A DNA stretch of 64,000 nucleotides from Acanthornis magna (GCA_036785705.1 JAWUZG010000071.1:558001-622000); one strand, 5' to 3'. Shown: positions 39,965 through 54,400, numbered from the stretch's first letter. Translations and numbers: made by a program. Notes: generated by a model from the letters alone, not told the origin.

Positions 39965-40375
39965 TGGCTGAGGCTGGAGCACCTTCGTTCACCTCAGAGA
40001 AACTCTGGAGCTCATCCAGTCCAGTCTGGCTTCACTCTGAGGAGGGTCAGCCAGACACAGCTGCTCACGACCCTGTCCAGTCATGTTTTGAATATCTTCA
40101 AGGCTGGAGACTCCACAACCTCTCCCAGCAACCTGTTCCAATGTTTCCTCACAGCACAAAAGCTTTATGTGACATTTAAATGGAATTTCCCGTATTTCAA
40201 TTTTTGCCCATTGCCTTTTGTCCTGTCATTGAGCACCACCGAGAAGAGTTTGCTTCTCTCTTCTCTCCTCTTTGAGCCTTCTCAAGTCTGGGCTAAACAA
40301 CCTCTGCTCTGTTAGTCTCTCCTGATATGAGGGATATTTCAATGACTGAAGCCATTACCACCCCTTTCTGAAGGT
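39965..40375 (-). mobile_element. CR1 LINE, antisense 3' UTR region
   Basis: Matches recalled antisense CR1 consensus in order: GGAGACTCCACAACCTC, CAACCTGTTCCAATGTTTCC, TGCCCATTGCC then TTTTGTCCTGTCATTGAGCA, CCACCGAGAAGAGTTTG, and a final part around TCAAGTCTGGGCTAAACAAC. About 400 bp is covered. The left end, which is the element's 3' end, lacks the clear 8-bp tail. Short frames on the plus strand through this copy are antisense shadows and encode nothing. Confidence 0.93.
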
Positions 40376-43300
40376 ACTGTGTGTGTAATGTGTCCTTCTC
40401 ATACAGGACTCAGAGTTGGATGTTTTGATACACAAAAGCTCTATGTGTCTTTTGTGCATAATTGTTTACTTATTAATAATCTTAGCCAAGTAGTGGGGTG
40501 AGAGAACCACATTTTAACTTTCCATTTAGCTTGTATATATAATTTTGCAGAAATTCTTATGAAATTTAAATCATCCAATGTGCATATCAAGATATACTGC
40601 ACAGAAACAGAAACTTTTTATTTTCCATAAAATGCAGCATGGATACCCCAAATGGCAGTTCATAATTCCATTGGAACTGCCAGAAAGAAAGCAGTGAACA
40701 TTTTTATCTTTCACATTTCCTTTTAAACTTGATTCCCAGAACTTCTGTGTTCCAGTCCATTGTTACAGTAATGTGAGGTCTAATAAGTTTATTGACTTTA
40801 TAGATAGTTTTCAATTAAGAGGAAAGAAAAATTCTTAGAAACAAATTGCAGCTAAGATCTTCTGTCATCAGCGAGAACATCTCTCAATTATAGGGCAGTA
40901 ACTGTCTCCAACAGAAATATATTCAGAAACCGGCTCGAGAATTACTGTCTACTCATATCAGATACTATTTCAATTGCAGATGAATAGACACTTCCAGTGC
41001 AGGAGGAAAGTGAAAGGCTAAGGCAAAGAAAAAGCTCTGAGCAAGAACAACAAGGCACAGAAAAGCAGAGCAGCACAAAACACAGTACCAGTGCATGTGG
41101 ACCTTTTATGGCACCGAGTTAGGAAGTGATGAGGGTCTTCTCAAAGGAGATGGCACATCCACCCAAGAGACAACAGTCATTTGCAGTGAAGAACAGAAAT
41201 AACCAAAGTCACAGAACATATACAGACTCTTAGTGTGTATACATATGGTCTGAAATGGAGAAGGGGATATCATTTCCAGGTGCATCAATTACAATCAAAT
41301 CACCTAATTTTGCATTTCTAGCTAGCTGCTTTGTCAATTATCAGGATGTTACAACTGGCTGATTTGAAGGTGTCTATTTTTTTTTTTTTTTAAAGGAATA
41401 TCTTCCTTAAATTATGTTTCTTTTCCATATTTTCTCTTTTTTTTTTTTTTTTTTTTTGCTAAAGCTTGATATTGAAAACCTGGTAAAATAAGGGCAATGG
41501 ATTTCAGCAAAATAATGAGGAAGATTTTAAGCCAAAAGGAATAGAAAGATTTTAGTATAAAATTATATTTATTCAAATTGTATTATTAAACTTCCACTCC
41601 TGACATTCAAAATGTTTTATATACTGAAAAATATACCACTTAGGAAATTTTAAACTGTATAACACTAGAGAGATATCATTACATTGCTTTTTCTCATCAT
41701 TATACTGTTCCACTTTAAAACCATTATATCTGTTCTCCAAAGGCTGCCTTGAAAAGAATATTTTCTTCTACTTGTTCATTATTGACACTGTTTTTCCAAG
41801 TTTATAAAATCTCGAGTTCTGTTCATAAGACAACAGTAAAACTTACCTTCATCAGTTTTAATGCATGTCCATATTAAAGATATGACCAAAATACAATGAA
41901 ATAGCTTTGTATGCAACATAAATCTATCTCTAACACCAGATACAACTGAAAAATTTGGTATGAATATATAAATTAATTTTGCTTCTATCAATATATATAA
42001 TTATGCCATTAGCATCTCAATAACTAGACATAATATATTACTCATTATTAAAGAAAATAAGTACATATTTCAGTAGACAAGTTATTGCTAAAAATATCCC
42101 CATTTTGTTTCAATATCCTTTTTATTTCCAAAAAGACTAAATAATACAACAATAACTTTTTTCCCTTCAAAATGTCTGGATTGTTTTCCTCAAACATCAA
42201 TGATCTAGATGAAGATTAAGATATTGAATTAAGCTATTTTCTTTGTAGTTATTCACACATTTATCTGCACATTATGTATTCATTTGCCATAAATATATCA
42301 ATCAATACTAAAGAAATCTGAGAACAAGAAGAAAATATGGTACATGATTTTTTTTGTTCTTTTGCCATAAACAGCATTTCAGAAAGAAAACAGTTGTGCC
42401 AAATGCTAAAGCTGCTCTGTGTCAATGGTTTATGGAAGTTTATAATATAGAACACATTCTTCAGGATTTCAGCTCAATTTTTTTCCCTGATGTAATATTA
42501 ATACTTTCATAAATATTGCTGATAAGACTCTGAACAACATTATTTCCAACTCAAACTTAACTTCTTTCTCCCACAGTATAATAATGATGTCATTTAGCCC
42601 ACTAGAGTCAAAGCGAAACATGCTATTAATAGAGTAGACTGTTAAATGTAAATCTAAAGAATCCTTTGAACTATTTCTTTAAAGGTTTTCCACCCTGTAG
42701 TGGTTCCATGACAGCACATTAGAAGGGCAATGCAGAGGAAGGTCATCAGTCTAAAAAAATTAAAATATAAGTTCAGATTCAAAATATACCTTCCTCTCTA
42801 GATCGCAGATATATCCTCCCCTCTTATCCACTCGAGTGTTATAACTGTTAACAAGCTTCCACTTCCAAGGAACCATTACCATTCCGAGGGAGAAATTTAG
42901 AGAAAAAACCAAAATTTTATGTTTTCTTATTCCACTTAGGAAAGCATATAGTGGAAAGCAAAATGTGGGCTCACCCCCAACATCAGAGGTATGTGTCATT
43001 TTTGAGGGACAGGTTGGGAGAAGCTAAAGTGAAGAACACAACATTACAGAGGTGTTTTATTTTTATACATCTATTTTAGCAGAAGTCTTCAATCTTGTTC
43101 TTTAAACAATATGCAATCAAATCACAAAATGTAGAAAAGTAGACTGACCAAGAACAATAAATATTTAACTCTCTGTTTGGAAATTTGGGCTGGTTGTGAG
43201 GTTTCTGTTGAACGAAAAGAAGAAAACAAATCAAGGAAGACAGTGAAGAAGGGAACAATCAAAACACTAGGTTTTGCTAATATGTGCTAATATATGTTGC

Positions 43301-44559
43301 CCTAAGGAACTTGATATAATAGAGATTATTTGTTTTGTGAAATAGGAGCTGACAAGAACAAGAGCATCATTATGCTGGATGCTATAGGGTGTGCAACACG
43401 ATGAGTATCTCCAGCATTATACAAAGCAAATATAAATTCTATCTTTAATGTGATTTGCAAGTGAAATCTTCTCAGTGTCAATATTGCTAAAGTACAAGTA
43501 ATGCAAGTTGAAAACTCTTCCCATAATTCTGTGTGATTTAATTTTTATAGTAGCTAATCTTGAAATATGGAAAGTCTCAGCAACTTATCCAGCTGTTCAT
43601 AATTTCCTTGATCAACTTATCAGAAATAGGAGTATTATCCAGAGTACTGCCACTTAGAGATGTAAGGTGAAAATGTACATGGCCAGTGTAAAATTAAATT
43701 TTTAGAAAAAGTGACAAAATCTATGTTACCATAAAGTATTTCCCTGCTGACATAGTGTCAAGTAAACATTTCTTATAATTAAGGACAGAAATACATTCTC
43801 ATTTTCATTTTCAAGACAAGCTTAATTAAAATAAATATTGAGAGAAATCAGACATGTATGGAAGAAAAAGTCTTCCAGTGAGTGAAAGACAATCCCTGAG
43901 GAATAAGGTTACAGATTCAAGGAACGTGTTAATAAAACCTTCATATTTTAAGGCCATGACAGTATTGGCACTATAAAGCATCCATATGACACTGGCAGTA
44001 ACAGCAGTACTATCACATTAGCACCACATTGTTCTGCTATTTTGTGTAACTTTATGCTGAAACCTTGACACTGGAATAATCTTATTAGGGTACTGTGCTT
44101 TCTAGTGGTTTGGGCATATTTTGACAGGATCTACTGGTAACAGAGCACCTTTCCTTGCAAAACTCTTCCATGAATATTTTTGATTGCAAAACCTAGGTGA
44201 TTTTAAGGACTCACCTTAAGTATTAACAATATATTGAATTTCTTTATGAATTGAAGAAATAAAAATGCAAAGTTTGGAAGAATTTTAAGATTGTGACCCT
44301 GTGAAGACTGGTATAGTTGATTTTAATCCCTATTCCTATTTGAGCCACAGCCATATAGATTAAGAATACCAAGTCAAGGGAGGTGTTGATACTGATGATA
44401 CTGTGCCCTTTTATTCACAGTCCAGAGCACCAGCAGAGAGCATCAGCAAGTACGCTAAAGAAAATTAATTTCATGTACAGATTTTTGAGGAAGCATGCCA
44501 AAAAACAACCCCTTCACCTTTTTTATACATGTACAGATTCCTGAAGTATTTATTGGAAA
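40376..44559. other. Gene-free AT-rich sequence
   Basis: No gene is supported. Two T runs, 41377-41391 (15 T) and 41437-41457 (21 T), lie about 45 bp apart. Confidence 0.5.
41437..41457 (+). repeat. Poly(T) tract, 21 bases
   Basis: The longest pure homopolymer noticed in the window. A second run of 15 T is at 41377-41391. Confidence 0.85.
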
Positions 44560-44860
44560 GACATTGGTGGAAAGACTTCTAAGTGAGGTGGAAGGCTTTC
44601 TACCGTGTCAGTGTCCCGTCTGGCCCTGCCTAGATGTGGAGGGTCACTGGATACTGCTGATCCTGCCGGAATGCGTCAGCTGTGACATTTAAGCCAGGGT
44701 TCTCCCAGGGAAGGAGCTTCTTGGGCCACTTGTCGATGCCATACTTCCAGAGGCAGGCGGCCAAGGATTGGAGGTATCATGACGCTGAAGAGCTACAGTT
44801 CCAGAGGGTGGCAGCCTGTTCAGTCATAGGAAGGACAAAAAGGCTTAGACACCTAGAAAG
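44560..44860 (-). other. Unassigned GC-rich coding-like segment (possible retrocopy)
   Basis: This segment is clearly more GC-rich than its flanks. On the minus strand one frame reads YGIDKWPKKLLPWENPGLNV and then about 17 more residues before a stop at about 44637-44639. Roughly 90 bases further on the same strand is AATAAA (about 44545-44550), followed by an A-containing stretch. Open coding-like sequence, then a short non-coding part, then a poly(A) signal, is the layout of a processed gene copy's 3' end. An in-frame TGA upstream (around 44780) shows that it is not a long intact frame. I do not recognise the protein. A chance frame or an unidentified repeat cannot be excluded. Confidence 0.25.
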
Positions 44861-45668
44861 TAACAGTTAAAAAAAAAGTAATTTTAGGTCTCTCAAAGGG
44901 AGTTTATCAGAATCTTATTTTCCTTCCAGTTTACTCTTTTCTTTGTTTGAGTAAAAGCAAACATGCAAGCAATAAAATAACCCTGGAAAAACTCAATTAT
45001 ACAGACAGTTTCACTTACGCCTCCACTTGCTTCCATTGATTACGCATGATGTGTATTACTCGTGATGAGTTACATCAGTCTACAGCACGCTATTTTCACA
45101 GGATTTCTACTTGTATCTGAGTACATGTTGAGGGAGATTTTTTTGAGGGGTGTGCATGTTTTTTTTAGAATTGAAAATCTCCCTTGGGGAAGTTTTCATG
45201 TCAGCTAAACATCTATAGAAGTGTACAAGTGTTCTGTATTAGAGTTCTACATAGGCTTATGCATGCATAACCATGAGTTCTACATTTACTTCTCTCACAT
45301 GTTCTTTTTCCTTTGGATTTCAATCTCAAAAATATTTTTGTTAGCAGAATTTTGAGAATACTTCCAAGTTTGAATCTTTGAGATTATTGTTCTTCCCAAA
45401 AGAGATACTACCAGTGTCAACACAGTTCATGGATGACTGGATGTTATTAAAGTTGGAATTCGTCTTTTTTTCCCCTGATGATACTGACAGCTCAATAATA
45501 AGAATTGAAAAATAATCTTTTAATTTTCCTGCTTTTATCTACCTGTCTGACAAATACAATTGGTTTGATTGCTGCTGAATGTATCTTTTTTCTACCTAAA
45601 TCTCTGCTGAAAAGAAGGGAGTATTTATTGTATGTTCAGTGTGTTGCATGGTTATTATCCTGGCAATT

Positions 45669-45690
45669 GTTACTGTAAGCTTACAGTAAC
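45669..45690. repeat. Perfect 22-bp palindrome
   Basis: GTTACTGTAAG is followed immediately by its reverse complement CTTACAGTAAC, with no spacer and AAGCTT at the centre. The symmetry does not extend beyond 22 bp. Confidence 0.95.
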
Positions 45691-48349
45691 TTCTGAATCA
45701 TGAAAAGGGATTACATGGAGAAAGCATTTACACGGCACATTATGCACTAGAGTAATGAACATCTGAGTTTTTGCTTCCCTCATTTCCATCTTCCAGTATG
45801 TCAGGTTTTTGATTTGAGTCTGAATGTTACAATTGTTGGCTTAAATTTCCATAATGGAGATTTCCATATTGTAAAAAGCTTCATTTGCACCAGGATACTA
45901 ACGTGACTTCTGTTAATTAAGTACAAACAGCTCTGACAGCTTCTGGGTTCATTCCCAGACATACTGCTGGGGAGATTCCTTCTTACAAGTGGTGCCTGTG
46001 TTCTGCACTCCACCACCTGCAGGTGCCAGGTTCCTGCATTCCTGGGTCCATTGTCCCTCATGCCATGCTCTGGAGGTGGCAGGGCTGACCAAGGCCTGAG
46101 CACACTGATGTGGCGCCCGCCATTAGTTTTCCTTGCTATGACAATATTGTTCCAAAAAGAAGTTTATTTTGGTGCTAAGTCTCCTCAATTTCACAACAGC
46201 AGAGAAACAAGGCAGCTCCCTCACTAGAAACAAAATGGAGCAGAGAAAATCATATTTGGCTAAATTACAGTGCTGCTACTAACCTTAGCACTGAATATAT
46301 TGCTTCAGACCTCCTGTCTTCATTAGTCAAAACTCTTCTGACACAAGCAGGGTTTTGGTATGTTTCTATCTCACAGCCCTTGTTTCTGTCAGTTTTGATG
46401 TTGTTGCTATGTATAAAATCAAACTAAGTCTTGTTTTACAATCCCAGTGTTGCCTGTGGAATCTGAGCAGTGCAAGAGCTCCATTAGCAATGTTATTCTT
46501 CTCTATGGTCACTGTCACACTCAATTTAGCTCTAGTTTTATTTTTTGCCATAAAACAGCATTCCTGGTCACAGTAATTCTGTTACCACAATGATCTAAGA
46601 GCCACTAAAGGACATTAATGAATTAACAAAGCTCACGGCTTAGTGCACAGTCCCCAGATGATGCTTCACCGAGGTGGGAGGGCTGAAAGCTGTGTCAGTA
46701 AGTGTCCAGCCCTGGGGATGACCACAACTCAAAGGGCTGTCTGAGAGTGGTCTGCTGTGGTTGAGCATCAACTCACAGACAAGCTCTGGGGAGCTGGGAG
46801 TTCTGAAGGGAAGGCAGGACAGAAAAGACTGTTCAGAGGGTTCTGGGAAGAAATTGCAGACTGGACTGTGCTGGTAAGGAGACTGCTGTCAAGAAAAGGA
46901 GCTTTAGAATAAAGCAGTTCCCCAAACCCCAGTAAAATGCATTTTCCAAGTGTCATAAAACACATGGATTAAAAACACATGCTCATGACCATCTGTTTGT
47001 CCCTTTAGTGAGAGGTGACCACTGTACTACATGAGTGTCCAGCCTTTTTTTCTGTCTCTATGAGAAGATTTTCATCTTACTGGCATCCAAGGGCTGTTCC
47101 TCCTATCCCCTTAGCTGTCTGTGGGTGTCGCTCAGCTCTTGGGTGCTCTGTCACTTTGAATCCCCTGTTCCTTGCACCAGGAAGGAAAGAGTGAGAATGG
47201 CTCAGCATTTGACCAAGGCTCTGGCTGAAATTAAGGATGGCTTAATGATGGCACAAAGATATGAAAAAACATCAGGTAATGAATTATTTCTATGAACTGT
47301 TACCATGTTGGTGGGCCTAGGAATAACATCCACATATATTGTATGGGCAGTTGGTCTTACTGTGGGATCAGTAATGACTCAGGAACAGATTAAAGACAAA
47401 TGAAAACTGAAGCTCATATTTTCCTATTTTCATATGTATCTAAAATGCTAGTAATTCAAAAGCACCTCTGAAACAAATGAAATAATGCACTAGATGATAA
47501 AGTATAAATGAGTCAAACTCATAGTCAAGGCCATATTGTGCTGTTCGCTGTACGAGTAGAGGACAAGAAATATATTCCTGCTTCAAAAGCGCAAGGCAAG
47601 CGGTCATTACTGCACACCTCCAGCCTACTTTTTCTTAAGGCTTCTATGTAGCAGTGGTTCACGCTCAGAGAGTTCTACAGAATTGTGGTAAAAGGGGTGA
47701 AAATACTTGAGTTGTCTAGTAAGTTAAAAGTAACATTTTACGTGTTCTTACTCATACTTTTCATGTTAGACACAAGAGCTTTATAAAGATGAGCAATAAA
47801 AGTTGGAAATCTTCTATTTCACTCTACCACAATCTTCTGGCTTTTATTCCAACCTTTTGTCCTGCCTTTTAAAATATTGTAAACATGACAATTTAGCAGT
47901 CACTTTCGCCAACATTCTAGCCTCTTCCATAGTTTTAGGACAAGGAGAACTGGGAATACAGGCCCATATTAAGAGCCTGACATATGGAACATGGTGGCAG
48001 AGTGCTGGCTTCTCCAGATGTGAGGAGATAGAATTGGCAGATGGTTATTGAACTGACAAAGAGAAATCCTACAAAAAAGCTGAAGAGGCTGCAGTGATAA
48101 ACACAAAAATCCGAATTTCCAGATTGAGAGTCTACTCCAAATCTTGCTCTGGACATTCTTTAAAGCTTTGGTTAGCTCACTTCTTCTGTTCCTCAGGTAT
48201 CTATCTGGAAAGTCATTCACTCCCATAGCTCTTTTAGTCTTTAGGGTCTTCAAGGGGAGAAGTTATATTGTGTGACTGTCATTCAAGACAGAGATATTTT
48301 AGGCAACAGAGTGATACCATCTCCTCCTTTCCATTCCCCAAGCACAAAC

Positions 48350-48400
48350 TAAAAAAAAAAAGAACCCAAAACCAAACCACCAGCAAAATCAAAACCCAAT
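48350..48400 (+). repeat. A/C-rich low-complexity tract
   Basis: A run of A is followed by alternating CCC/CC and AAA blocks (AGAACCCAAAACCAAACC, later AAAACCC). It is the same style of sequence as at 2784 and 56101. Confidence 0.7.
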
Positions 48401-51400
48401 AGGTAAATTTTTCAGAAACTAGATATCATAGAATTAATATTTCTGTGCATATATAAATTATGATACTAGATTTATTCATAAAACTGTTATTAAAGTTATT
48501 AAATACAATGGAAGTGTCTGAAAACGAAGTTCTAGTAAGAATATATATGGGGCCTCAGCAGTTATAAAAGTGGGAAAACACACAGAGAGTTGGAGAAACT
48601 AAGCACTCCATTTGATGGGAAGAGCACACAGAAGAACAAAGGGTCCAAAGGCCATCAAAGTTGGATTGCCTCAGCATATAAACAAACAGATGGAGACATA
48701 CTTCCACAAGCTGGTTCACGTCTCCCAGTTTAAACATGGACATTAAGGTGAATTGTTCAGGAGATATGTTCATGTCTTAGGATTGGCTACAGAAATAACC
48801 TAGAGGACTAGGTTTTGATTAGACATTTTGAGATGGCACAAGTTGTTCATGTTAAACCTTATCCCAAAAGACAAAGCAGCCTTAGACAGTACAATGTTGA
48901 CATTTATTTTCTGGAAACTGTTTTATAGAAAAAAAACACTCTTCAAATCCTAAGCTTCTCAGACCAGGAATTCTCTTTAACTTAAACTGTGGAACTCTCA
49001 GCATCTTGTAGACATTCTATTGATGAATGAGTAATGACAAAACAATGGCTGTTTTTCCTGTGAGTGATCATTAGCATGAAGTAGTAATATTTCATGGCAA
49101 GCAAACCATTCTTTCTGCTGTTCAGTCAACCAGTGCAGAAACTTGTCAAGAACTACTGGGCGATGCATGTTTCAGAGCTTCATTCAAAACCTTGCTATAA
49201 CTAAGGGAGTTTTGGAGATTTTTTTGGCTTTTTTTCCCTGATATTTTCAGAATAAGAATAAAATTACTCAGCGGAGGAATTCTTAACAGATGGTTGCCAT
49301 TTCAACCTCAGATGGCAGAAAGCCCTAGAACCAAGCAATTACAGAGTACTTTGATGCAGAACCAGCTGAACAGATTTTAATAATTTCTTCCAAATTGGAG
49401 ACACCTGGCCCCCCAGAAAGTGCTACAAGCTGGATGATAGAGGAGTGCAATAGAAATATATTCCTGATGTCACCGGCAAGGTTTTGGTGACAAAATCATG
49501 AAGACCAATAGGAAAGAATGTAAAAATTACCTTTCTCTTTCTAGTATTAATGCAATGAAATGTTACAAATGGCCCAGTAAAATAATTTTAAAAATACTCT
49601 GAGGCAAGATTGTATTGTTTTGATTTTCCATTACTAGAACATTTTATCTCCCATCAAAGAATGCTATACAGGATATGGATACTCAACAACACCAGCTTTT
49701 ATTGCTCACCTTTATGAAGCTTGTGGACCCAGCTCAGAAAGGATTTAAGAAGCACATATAAAATGTTACTTCATCTTACTTACTTAGAATCTCATTCTAT
49801 TTCCTTCATGTAAATCCTGCCTTTGTGCAATTTGAATATATTCCCCTAGGTGCACCATGTGCCCTAGAGAAGCCACTAGGCCAAACCCACTGGTATGACA
49901 CTTCTGTGACAATTCTCCTGCATGGAGAGAGAAGGAAAAGGGTAGCCTACATTATTTCTATGGTTCAGCTCCACCTGAGTCACTGCCAAATTCTTCCATT
50001 CTCTTCTCATTCACTCACCTCTGTCTCCGCTATCGTAAGGTCATGTCTGTCTCACACTCAGCGAAACCCTGCCACAATGCTGTCCATGTGTCTAACACAA
50101 GGGAGCTGCAGCCAGCCAATTGCACGCCTCTGGCATGGGATATTAATGCATGTGTGGTACAAATGCTTTGCAGGGGATCTGGGAAATCAGTTTGCTCTGG
50201 CGCCTGACAGTTTTGATCCAATGAGCCAATTTTACTTGATAAAGCTGAGAAAATAAGAAGGAATTTTACAACGTTTTGTCCCTGGACTTCCTAACCTAAG
50301 ACTTTCCCTCCAATCCTGTGAGTCAGTTTTCCTTAAAACATCTCTTTCTTGGTATAATTAATTTCTCAAGTATTAAAACTTCACATAAGGTAATTTTGAC
50401 TGTGTTTGTAGAATATCACACATACTTGGTAATTTGAAGTGCGAGCATAGGAGCATAGAAGGGACTGTAATAATGCTAAATATTGCAAACTGATCAGGTG
50501 AATTGAATTTTCTGAGTTCATAAATTTAAATGTGACCACTGAATTTTATCTTTCATAGATTTGCTAATTTCTATGCACTAAAGAAACCGCTGTTTTACAA
50601 ATAACGTACCCTTGTCCACTCCAATGCCAGAATAGCATTTCTGAAGAATTCATTTTTTTAAAAAGGAACAAGAGACACAAATAAAATTTTCTGATTTTCT
50701 CAGCTGACAGTATTTTTGAACTGCAGTGGAAAAGGGTGAGGGGGAAGGAATGCCATGACTTTCTTTATGAAGTGACATCTCCTGATCCAAACTGAGCATT
50801 TAAAAGGCTAAGGCTTACATCCCAAGGCTGTATGTACTGTGCAGCCAAGATAACACATTTTTAACTTGGCTACTTTTATATGTCTAGAATCAGATTTCAT
50901 TTTCATGAAAATCAAAATCAGAAAACTCCCTGTGTATAAGATACAGAAACTCAGTACAGACATTATGCATCCTTCTGGTTTTCCTTGTCCAAATTATATT
51001 TGACCGATTTATGTTATGCTATCATATACAATAGCTTTTTACAATGTATATCTGGCAAAGTTATCCATAAAATTGAATATAATAAACATTACTCTGCAAT
51101 CATTCAGTTTTGGTTTGAGATTTGGGAATTAGTTCCATTTAAGTGGACTGCTTTTCACAATATGATCCATTCAATTGCATGCTTTCTCTCTTCATTGGAA
51201 CAACTTCAGTAACAGAGTAGATTTGTACACAGTGCATTGTAACTTTGATCTCTTTGTTTCCTGCAAAAAGGAATCAGTAGAATCAAACATATCAGTAACC
51301 ATTTTTACAGTCAGAACAAAGTGAGGTCAGAGGGAAACCAAGCAATTTCATTCCCCTGTCTCATAGGATACTTTCACATAAGAGATAAAATGTATAAAAA

Positions 51401-54400
51401 TATTTAAACAGAGTTACACAACAATATCTTTTTCAGACCTTTTTTCTCCTTCAGGGTAAACAGAGAGACTAAACATCAAATATGTCTGTAGTCCTCCTAA
51501 ATCTTTATAATTCTCCCTCAGTGTTTGTTACATTATTTTTAAATGCCTTTTTCACCCCTGTAATTTCAGTAAAGCAAGTCAGAGTGTTCTGTTCCCATTC
51601 CCAGGGCTGGAGACTTTAAAGTTGCAGGATGACAAGACTGGGACGATGTCAGCCGTGTTATGATGATTAAGGGCCATGATGCTGCAAAAGTGGGGAATTA
51701 AATGCCTGGACTTCCTGATGCAAAAGACAGTGCTGTTGAAAGAAAAACATTTGGAAATGCCCATTAAGAGAGAAAAGATTATGAAGGAATTGCTGATTTG
51801 TTCTGTGAACAAGCTGCAGTTAATGGTGCATGTATGTGGAAAGAATGCACAGCCTTTAGCTTTCTGCTTGAAGTATAGATTCACTCAAAATAGGGGTGAA
51901 GGAAGGAGGGGTTGAAAAAAGAAACCTCTCTGTGCTTTTGCAGCTCCTAAGATTGGTAAAGATAATTGGGAAATGGTTGTCCTAAGCAGGTATCAGATAT
52001 GGAGGGTTGGAGGAAGGTTTATTCCTTATTTTGAAAATAGAGTTGCAGTCGCCATAGCCTGGTTGCTGTGAAAAGAGCAGCTGCTGCTTGAGAAATCTGA
52101 CAGTGCTATATGCCTTCAGCCTAAAGAGATAAGTATAAAACATCTAGGGTTACAAATACTTGCATTTTTTTGTTATAGTACTTTGCAAAACACACTGTGA
52201 CTGGCAAACATAATGAATTCTGATTCTATTTGAAAGAACTAAACTAATTACTAAAAAAACTCTGTTAATCACACTATAATATGGACAAATCAATGGTATG
52301 TTTAATTCTAGGAAAGCATTTATATAAGATCAGAGTGTGAGCTATTAGACTGCAAAGTTATTAACTTGTTTAATTTCACTTGTTATTATATCGATTCTTA
52401 TTTTCCGTCCGTGATGACATAATTTTCATGAGAGTTTGCACACTTCTCTAAAATAATTTGATATGGATTCTTGGCTTGTAATTGCTGAAATTTGACTGAA
52501 GAGACTCAGTTAGTAGAAAATTACCTAGGGCTCTCTTGAAGATGGGGAATTCACCCTCCATCCCTTCACATTTTGCGGATCACACTCTCAAGATGGATGT
52601 GGCCATGGAGTGCCTCCTGACTCTGCTCAGCTGTGCTGTGATCAATGTATGGTTGCCATGGAAAGATCATGCTATGACTCCAGCAGTTCATCCATGATCC
52701 ACAGCTCACAGGCTGGGTCCTTGGTAATGATCTTTAATACCAATAAAGTGGGATATAATCATTGACTGTGCTTGATACAGGTGAAATTAAAACTATGGTA
52801 ATAGGTGTCCTCCAGGAGCTTAGTAGGGAGTACATATTCATCCATGCAGCAAACATGAAATGAAACATTACTGGTCAAGAAATGTGTTTTGTTTTTCAGT
52901 GTGGCGTTTTCATCATAATAGCTGTGACAGTTCATAAATTATTTCCTTGGTCTCTATTTATCTTCTGCTTCTCACAAAAGCCCATCCTGAAATGGCTGGT
53001 TTAGTCTTTTGCTTTCCTAGTCAATCTTTCCAAGGTACAGTGCTGTTAGTGTTGTCATTATTTATCAGAAGGAAAGTCAGTCTTCTGTAGCAGAATGGAT
53101 AGTGTCATTAAAGTCTCTCAGAAGATCATACAGACCCTCATCCTCATGCCAAGAATGACTGATTATAGACTGATGTGAAGGCCAAATTCCATCCTACTTT
53201 TAGGTGTTCTTCATTCTTTTGGGTATTAACATTTGTCCATGTAGGTCTCCTGTCTTCTGTGTAGTTATGAAGTGTGACTGAGAAATACTTTCCTACTGTG
53301 TGGTAGGTTCTGTGGTTTTGGTTCTGATTGTTTTCCATGTCCTTTGTTGGAACTTGTCCTCTTTTTGCATTATTTTTCATGATTCCTACTTGCCAAGCAC
53401 TGCTTGTTCTCTCTGCTGTCACCGTGCTTTTTCCCAGAGTCAAAGAAAGGAGAGGTTTATGTGCCAAGACTAGACAGCACATTGACTTCACCTCCACAAA
53501 CTCTGTCTGCTTTACTGAGGCCAAAACCAGATGTCTGGTGAGAAATTTCAGACCAGAGAAAACATATAGGATATATTGTCAATGATTTAGTTGTTCCAAA
53601 ATGCTCTTCCAGCCTCCAATATTTTGTTACTCAGGAACTTCCAAAGCCTGCAGCTGTGTGTCTGAGTAAAATAATCATCACCAGGAGAGGGAAAACGAAT
53701 TATTAATTTTTGCAAAAAAACCCTGGACTACCAGAAATGAAATGTATGCACTTCACACATGCTTTTAGCAAGGGCTTAAAGAGATGAATGTTTACATGAC
53801 TGTGAAGGCTAGTGCTGTGTGCTTTCATCTTCTGCTGCAGATTACTGACACCGTAGCAGGGGCAGCAGAACAGAAGGTATTCAACACAGCTCCAGTGCTC
53901 TGTTAGTACCTTTCCTGGAGCTGCCTTTTGTGGTTTGATGTAACTGTGAGCTGTGAAGGCTGAGGAGAGGGCAGGCTGAGCTTTCAGACATAGCTATGTC
54001 CATGACGATCTTCAGCACAAGATGGGTTAGGACAGCTGAGGGTGACACTGCTGCCTAACCTAAGGAAGCCCTAACTTCCAAAAGCAGCAGACTCAAAACC
54101 ACTCTTGATGAGAGCTTCTGCATAAAACTGAAGCTAAGTTGAATGAAAGAACGAACATCTGGACTCTTGTTCCGATGAGATGAGGGTTCTTGAAGACCTC
54201 TAGTCACCTTATGAAACTTTCAGCAGCCCAAACAGAAGTGATAAACGTCAGTAAAAACAAATCTGTTACTTATTGACATTTAAAACAGCTAGGGAGTATT
54301 ATTTGGCAATAAATCTACTGTGTTTCAATAGTAAACATGCTTTAGTAAATAACACATGCTTGTAAAGCATCTGTGTATCACATTAATTTAAAGGCTACAG

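Noticed and set aside
46111..46119. TGGCGCCCG, identical to the first nine bases of a tRNA-Lys primer-binding site
   Set aside because: The match ends after nine bases, and no LTR end or retroviral gag/pol reading was recognised nearby.
49825..50256. 143-residue plus-strand frame
   Set aside because: No motif, signal peptide or family resemblance. An overlapping frame is open on the other strand.
53144..53585. Overlapping 126-residue minus and 85-residue plus frames
   Set aside because: Open on both strands with no recognisable domain. Treated as chance.
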